Assembly (NCBI RefSeq): GCF_011682045.1
Contig: NZ_VVIW01000030.1
Coordinates: 22,766-86,765 of the forward strand
Length of the DNA stretch: 64,000 bases
Source of the DNA: Massilia aquatica
GTDB taxonomy: Bacteria; Pseudomonadota; Gammaproteobacteria; Burkholderiales; Burkholderiaceae_D
Direction of reading: 5' to 3'
Under the pieces are notes generated by a model. It saw only the letters and a program-made list of their open reading frames with translations, had not been told where the DNA came from and ran no database searches. Position numbers and translations under genes: made by a program. This document shows positions 59,697 to 64,000 of the stretch, piece after piece. Within the stretch, counting starts at the first letter, position 1. Each line of letters begins with the position of its first letter.

Positions 59697-60857
59697 TTAC
59701 CGCCTCAACAGTTCAGCCGCCGCAATGGCGCAGCTTTTATTTTTGCTTGTTCCAGCCCGTCCGTGAATGACGAAATACGGCCGCTCATTTCCGCAAGCAC
59801 AGGATTCGCCGGGATACAGTGTCGCCATGTCGCCCATCAAGACACTCTGGGCAGGCACTGAGGTGATGTAGGGCGTGAGAAATTGCAGAAAGCCCGCTTG
59901 ACCGAATTTCCTTGGTTTCAGGGTACGCACATCGCGGATGATCACCTGCGACCAGACGGGAACATGAAATTGGTGGTGTGCGCACTCCGCGTACGGGACG
60001 GCATGTTCGACCGAGCCGAAACTGTCGCGGATACGCAGGTCGGGAATGCCAAGCTGCGCGTGAATGCGGGCGTACAGATCGTGTTTGGCGATCGCCTGGT
60101 CGTCATTGCCTTTCCATCCACCGCCGAGGAATACCAGCGAATCGGGGGAGAGTTTGAGCGGCGGCAAGCCCAGCTCGCGCATCCGCTTCAGTGTAAAAAA
60201 CAGAAATGCCGGGAAACCGAAAATGCGTACCGGAAGACCTTCCGCAGCGTAGCGTTGCAGCGTTTCGATGCAACCAAAAACATCGAACTCGTGCGACGCG
60301 CCGCCCGTCGCCGTGGTTGGCGCGCCGGTCCTGCGCAAAGCATAAAATGCCGATGCAACGGGTGCATACTTGCACAGGAAATTGTCGGTGTGGGCCGTTC
60401 CCAGTCGCGAATCCGATGCGGTTTCATACGAATACAGCAGATAGTTGGTCTTGACATCCGGCGTGTTCCAGCCAAAGTGCTCGAAGACCGCGTCGATCAT
60501 CTTTTGCCCGGCGCTCAATGACCAGGCATCAAACGAGACTTGCGACTTTTGACCGGTCGTTCCGGAAGAAGTCAGGTGCAGCTTGATGTCAGCGCGCGCA
60601 ACCGAAAGAAGTTCGTGCGACTTGAAAAACGTCGCCGGAACAAAGGGGATGCTCGCCAGGTCATCGATCGACGTCAGCGTGGCGGCATCAAATTGTTTCA
60701 TTTCCAGCAATTTTCGATAAAATGGCGATTGCTCCCGGTGCCAGTTGATATTTTCCTTCATGGCATCGACAAACATCGATTCCTGCGCGGCGGAGGAAGC
60801 GAAGGGATGGCGTTGTTCGCAAACGCCCTGGACCGCGTGCATAGTCTTGATATTCAT
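59697..60857 (-). CDS. LuxE-like acyl-protein synthetase
   Basis: 386 residues from the ATG at 60857, overlapping the MFS stop by 4 nt. The family text is SPFYRKLLE, ASIPFVPATFFKSHELLS, and the nucleotide loop HLTSSGTTGQKSQVS near 93-107, with SFGSVEHAVPY and the C-terminal Cys-rich YPGESCACGNERPYFVIHGR. LuxE activates fatty acids with ATP and hands the acyl group to LuxC through a Cys. The CACG at about 352-355 is a candidate acyl site. There is no LuxD (thioesterase) and no luciferase. It therefore probably supplies an acyl group to the adjacent reductase. Confidence 0.88.
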   Translation of the reverse strand: MNIKTMHAVQGVCEQRHPFASSAAQESMFVDAMKENINWHREQSPFYRKLLEMKQFDAATLTSIDDLASIPFVPATFFKSHELLSVARADIKLHLTSSGTTGQKSQVSFDAWSLSAGQKMIDAVFEHFGWNTPDVKTNYLLYSYETASDSRLGTAHTDNFLCKYAPVASAFYALRRTGAPTTATGGASHEFDVFGCIETLQRYAAEGLPVRIFGFPAFLFFTLKRMRELGLPPLKLSPDSLVFLGGGWKGNDDQAIAKHDLYARIHAQLGIPDLRIRDSFGSVEHAVPYAECAHHQFHVPVWSQVIIRDVRTLKPRKFGQAGFLQFLTPYITSVPAQSVLMGDMATLYPGESCACGNERPYFVIHGRAGTSKNKSCAIAAAELLRR

Positions 60858-62068
60858 ATTTCCCTAAATTCCCGATAAAATGCGGTGGCCAGTGATATCG
60901 TCAACAACCCGAGCGCGAGACATATCGTCATTTTTGTCAAATCGATTTTTTCAATCAAGCTTCCCACCATCAACATCGATAGCGGCAAGGCGCCAATACT
61001 GATCGTATTGACCCAGCTCATGACCACGGGGACATCGGCTGGCGCAGGCCGCGATTGAAACAGCGTCAATAGCGACACATTGACGATGGCCAGTGCCAGC
61101 CCCAGGCCAGCCAGTGCCAGGCAAGCCAATACGGGATTGTGGTTCAAGCCAAAGAAAAGGTAGAGCAGGGACACGGCGCTCAAGCCGGCGATCGCCCGCT
61201 TGCCCCTTTTGAGCGGAAATTCCGCGACCGAAAGCAACAAACTTCCCGCCACCATCCCCAAGCCGATCGACACCTCGAAGGCGGCCAGCATGGCAAGATT
61301 GCCGGCGAATCGGGTCTGGACAAACAAGGGGAGCAAGGCCATCAAGGGTGTCAGCGCAAGATTCATCAGGAAAAATGCCGACAACATGAAGCGTATCAAG
61401 GGATCGGCAAACATCGACCGCCCGGGTATCGCTGGCGCCATGTCGGCATTCGCCGGCTCCGGTTCGACCGTTTCCGGATCAGCAGGATCGAGCCGGATTC
61501 CCCCTTCCAGCCCTGCCGCCAGCAAATAGCTAAGCCCATTCAATACAAGCAGACCCGACAAACCAAGCCAGGGATAGAGCAGGGCGGAAATCGCTGGCCC
61601 GACTACCGTCCCCAGGGAAAAGCAGGAATCGACCATGGCGGTCAACTGTGGGACCAATTCCTTTTTTGGCATGAGCCCGGGCAACGTAAAGACAGCGATA
61701 TTGAACAGCGCGCCAAGCAAATTTGAAACAAACGTCAGGATAAATAGCGTGGTCAGCGAATGGTGCTTGAAATAGGCGAGCCACAACAGTCCGACCAGCA
61801 AGAAGATGATGCCCCTTAATACGTCGGTGTGTATCAGTGTCCTCAGGACGCCGATTTTTTGCACCAGCTTGCCCCCACTGCTGGCCAGCAACAGATGGGG
61901 AAGCGCGCCTATCGCCAGGAACCACGGTACCATTTGTATGGATTGCTCCTGCGAAATAACCCAGACCAGGCCGAGGGTCATCATCTTGTCGCAGATTTGT
62001 GAAATGAATTGCCCGACGAAAAGCCGGGATGAATTCTGGTCCTTGAATACTGCTATTGAAAATTTCAT
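60854..62068 (-). CDS. MFS transporter of the lux-like operon
   Basis: 404 residues, 12 predicted membrane segments. It begins MKFSIAVFKDQNSSRLFVGQFIS and has the inner loop FYREFREI at the end. A central Pro/Glu-rich loop (PADPETVEPEPANADMAPAIP) joins the two halves. It resembles the enterobactin-exporter-type (MFS-3) group, so export of a small product is likely. It is 10 nt after the GNAT gene's stop and overlaps the LuxE-like start by 4 nt, so all are one operon. Confidence 0.85.
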   Translation of the reverse strand: MKFSIAVFKDQNSSRLFVGQFISQICDKMMTLGLVWVISQEQSIQMVPWFLAIGALPHLLLASSGGKLVQKIGVLRTLIHTDVLRGIIFLLVGLLWLAYFKHHSLTTLFILTFVSNLLGALFNIAVFTLPGLMPKKELVPQLTAMVDSCFSLGTVVGPAISALLYPWLGLSGLLVLNGLSYLLAAGLEGGIRLDPADPETVEPEPANADMAPAIPGRSMFADPLIRFMLSAFFLMNLALTPLMALLPLFVQTRFAGNLAMLAAFEVSIGLGMVAGSLLLSVAEFPLKRGKRAIAGLSAVSLLYLFFGLNHNPVLACLALAGLGLALAIVNVSLLTLFQSRPAPADVPVVMSWVNTISIGALPLSMLMVGSLIEKIDLTKMTICLALGLLTISLATAFYREFREI

Positions 62069-62078
62069 GATAATCCTG

Positions 62079-63239
62079 TCACGCTGCGCACGCCGGTTCC
62101 GGCTCCAGCGAATTTTTTTTCCAGAGTTGCAGATACTGGTTCAAATATTCGCGATTAATGCCTTCCAGGCGGATATTTCTGAAATTCAGTATTTCATAAG
62201 ATCGGCTGAATATGACGAAATCATAGCGCTGCGCGCCAATCAAATGCATGGCGGGGAAATAGGCGCAGGGAATGAAACCGGCTTGCATTGCGCTTTCTAT
62301 TTTCTCCGACTCATCGGCGCGAATAATGAATTCGATATAGCGCACTCCCAGGTCCTGCAAGATTACCGATGCCTTTTCCACGATATCGGCGAATCCTGCA
62401 TTGCGCAAATCGTGAATGCCGATCAACACGCAATGTTTGTCCGTCTCTGAAAAATAACAGAAAACCTCCACGTCCTGATCGGCCGAGCTGATCAGCAGAT
62501 TGGGTTCTTGAAACGGGAAAAAGGTATGGTGGTCTTGCGCCACCAGCGTGTTCTTGCCCTCGTCAAAACGGCGCTTGGTCAGGCGCGGTGCATGGATCAA
62601 TTCGAGTTCCAGCGCGGAGCGTGCGCGCGAGAAATTTTCGGCGCTGGTATGGGGAATCCAATCGTCGGGAATCGCGGGCAAGCCGCATTCGCGCCGGACT
62701 ATTTCAAACAGGGGACGCAGGCGTGGATGCAGGGTAAAATCGGTAAAGCGCGAATCGAGCGCGCTTTTCGTAAATAACGCAGTAAGGCAATGCGTTTCAT
62801 ACCCACTCGTCTTGTGAACATTTGGAAAAATTCCCAGTTTTCGGTAGCCCAGATTCGCCGTCAATTTTTGCGGTGCCGAAGAAACCGTTCTGGTTGTGGC
62901 GTAGACGACTTCGACATGAGCGATGGCGCGCAATTGCGCATAGCCGAATTCCATCATCCGTTCCGTCAAATTCTGTCCGCGGCAGTCATTTTCAATGACT
63001 GCGCCAAATACCTTGGCCAACCCAGTGAGCGTGTGCTGATAGACAACGGAACCAACAATTCGGTCATCGATGGACGCCACAATCCAGTAATAGTCATCCC
63101 GCCCGAGCGCAGCGCGCAGCCGCGCCGTCTCCGACATCATTGGATCACTGTAATCACCTTGGTAGACGCTCTGGTAGAGGTCGACGATCTGAGCGGCATC
63201 TCGTGGAATGGCTTTTCTTAAGGTAATATCTTTTTTCAT
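62079..63239 (-). CDS. GNAT-type acetyltransferase with extra C-terminal domain
   Basis: 386 residues. The N-terminal 150 residues are a GNAT fold with AIPRDAAQIVDLYQSVY near 9 and the acetyl-CoA loop GAVIENDCRGQNLTERMM near 79-96. The last half (about 170-386) contains DLGVRYIEFIIRADESEKIESAMQAGFIPCAYFPAM, the form of a second GNAT-like unit. GNAT enzymes move acetyl groups to amines. In this operon it could modify an amine in the product, or protect the host from it. It is the first gene, with a strong promoter upstream and a 72-nt leader. Confidence 0.82.
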   Translation of the reverse strand: MKKDITLRKAIPRDAAQIVDLYQSVYQGDYSDPMMSETARLRAALGRDDYYWIVASIDDRIVGSVVYQHTLTGLAKVFGAVIENDCRGQNLTERMMEFGYAQLRAIAHVEVVYATTRTVSSAPQKLTANLGYRKLGIFPNVHKTSGYETHCLTALFTKSALDSRFTDFTLHPRLRPLFEIVRRECGLPAIPDDWIPHTSAENFSRARSALELELIHAPRLTKRRFDEGKNTLVAQDHHTFFPFQEPNLLISSADQDVEVFCYFSETDKHCVLIGIHDLRNAGFADIVEKASVILQDLGVRYIEFIIRADESEKIESAMQAGFIPCAYFPAMHLIGAQRYDFVIFSRSYEILNFRNIRLEGINREYLNQYLQLWKKNSLEPEPACAA

Positions 63240-63881
63240 AATATTATTTTTTTGACAGTGTATTATCTTATTTGAATGGCGCCGTTTTATCGACGTGCGA
63301 GTTAATCATGGCGCCGAATTCTATATAAGGCAATATTGAAAGTCAAGAAAGGAAATATGAAAGCTTGGTGACAAGGGAGGAATATGAGGCCGGTGCCGAA
63401 TGATTAGTCATGGTGGGGCAGGGAGATCAAGCGGAAAATTGTCATTAATTTGTAACGCATATGCAATAGGCATATTATTTTCCACGGATCCGGTTTTTCT
63501 TGAATAACGAGAGCGACGCGTCGCCTCGCTTTGGCAAACCATTTGATACCTTTTCAGTCGATAAACGCGGCGGTCTCGACATAATGTGACGATTGCATGA
63601 CCGGCATGCAGCGCTTTGGGCGGCCTGCTTTGGAGGCGAAGCGTTCACCTGACAAGGCTCCTGCTGGCGTCGTCGCCGTCGTGTCAATGTTTTACATCGC
63701 GCAGGCGTTTTCGGCACGTCAAACAGATTTGCGAACGGACGTACTAAATTATTCTATTCTCGTATCGATCCACCGGGCGGCGGGCCAATGCCGCCGGGCA
63801 CAGACCATTCATCCCATATGAGTAAATCGACTAACTGGACAGGATAGTTTGCCAGCAGACCCGGGAAACAGAGTGCTGTGG
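63240..63881. other. AT-rich intergenic region upstream of the lux-like operon
   Basis: About 640 bases. It contains the operon promoter at 63318-63346, and two GGCGCC palindromes (63279-63284 and 63310-63315) each in the word ATGGCGCCG, 31 bp apart, close to the promoter; these could be an operator. From about 63480 to 63880 I see no supportable gene or promoter. The GC content falls sharply below that of the window. Confidence 0.5.
63318..63346 (-). promoter_or_regulatory. Sigma-70 promoter of the lux-like operon
   Basis: On the minus strand -35 TTGACT (63341-63346) and -10 TAGAAT (63318-63323) are 17 nt apart, a near-consensus promoter. The start would be about 63311, giving a 72-nt leader before the GNAT start. 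Confidence 0.7.
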
Positions 63882-64000
63882 TCAAGTAATTTCGGACACC
63901 ACGATAGGTTCGCGTACTGCCATTTTCCGTTCGTAGACGGCGGGCGACAGATTGCCCAATGCTGAATTGATGCGTTTGCAGTTGTAGAAGCCGACGATGT
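63882..64000 (-). mobile_element. IS3-family transposase, C-terminal end (runs off the window)
   Basis: The minus strand reads IVGFYNCKRINSALGNLSPA, then VYERKMAVREPIVVSEIT and a stop at 63882. This is the end of the OrfB integrase of IS3-type elements (usual text: YNxxRxHSALGxxSPxxYE). The visible part has no frameshift. The rest lies to the right of the window. Its ends could not be placed. Confidence 0.85.

Noticed and set aside
55886..63239. Bioluminescence operon
   Set aside because: luxA, luxB and luxD are absent from the window, and the reductase is fused to a ligase; light production cannot be supported.
63597..63821. 74-codon frame near the right end
   Set aside because: No family text, no ribosome binding site and base composition like intergenic DNA.

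Overview
The window looks like chromosomal DNA of a high-GC betaproteobacterium of the Burkholderiales, most likely family Oxalobacteraceae (Massilia/Duganella-like). This is judged from the proteins: a KatE with a DJ-1 tail, a PEP-CTERM metalloprotease, a DUF349 protein, an imuA-type SOS cassette remnant and CrcB/YiaA/RlmJ homologues of that type. No 16S or other species marker is present, so genus is an inference.

Layout. 1-780: 5' end of a DbpA-like helicase, a small hypothetical gene and an initiator tRNA-Met with its own promoter and terminator. 838-9330 is an accessory zone. It holds an internally deleted IS5-type element cut into an SOS-controlled imuA, an Rhs-repeat toxin with an immunity-like gene, a decayed ISL3 element and an IS4-type fragment. 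9335-17837: periplasmic binding protein and methyltransferase, a hypothetical protein, two small genes and sbcDC. 18028-22760: ankyrin protein, vapBC-like toxin-antitoxin genes with a broken second antitoxin, and a broken metallophosphoesterase. 22785-37332: PAS/GGDEF sensor, hemerythrin-like protein, DUF349, moaE-crcB-yiaA, M1 aminopeptidase, clpB with a sigma-32 promoter, PEP-CTERM metalloprotease. 37630-48344: a membrane-anchored response regulator with a long 13-residue repeat, katE, questin-oxidase-like gene, AraC/MFS pair, rraA and a small conserved gene. 48366-55650: two tandem dCACHE-HAMP proteins with duplicated coupled leaders, aceA, rlmJ with a long tail, and an EAL/HDOD protein. 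55886-63346: a five-gene operon of PaaK-like ligase, LuxC-PaaK fusion, LuxE-like synthetase, MFS exporter and GNAT. 63882-64000: end of an IS3-type transposase.

The most striking system is the 55.9-63.3 kb operon. It combines an acyl reductase of the LuxC family fused to an adenylating domain, a LuxE-type acyl-activating enzyme and another PaaK-like ligase, with an exporter and an acetyltransferase, but has no luciferase genes. I read it as a dedicated small-molecule (probably aldehyde or alcohol) pathway rather than bioluminescence. It is bordered by an AT-rich stretch and an IS fragment, and its base composition looks lower in GC than its neighbours, which suggests acquisition by transfer.

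Secondary points of interest are the SOS box left driving a truncated imuA, the Rhs toxin with a GIY-YIG-like tail, the duplicated leader peptide/hairpin units in front of two output-less chemoreceptor-like sensors, and the TolA-like repeat response regulator.
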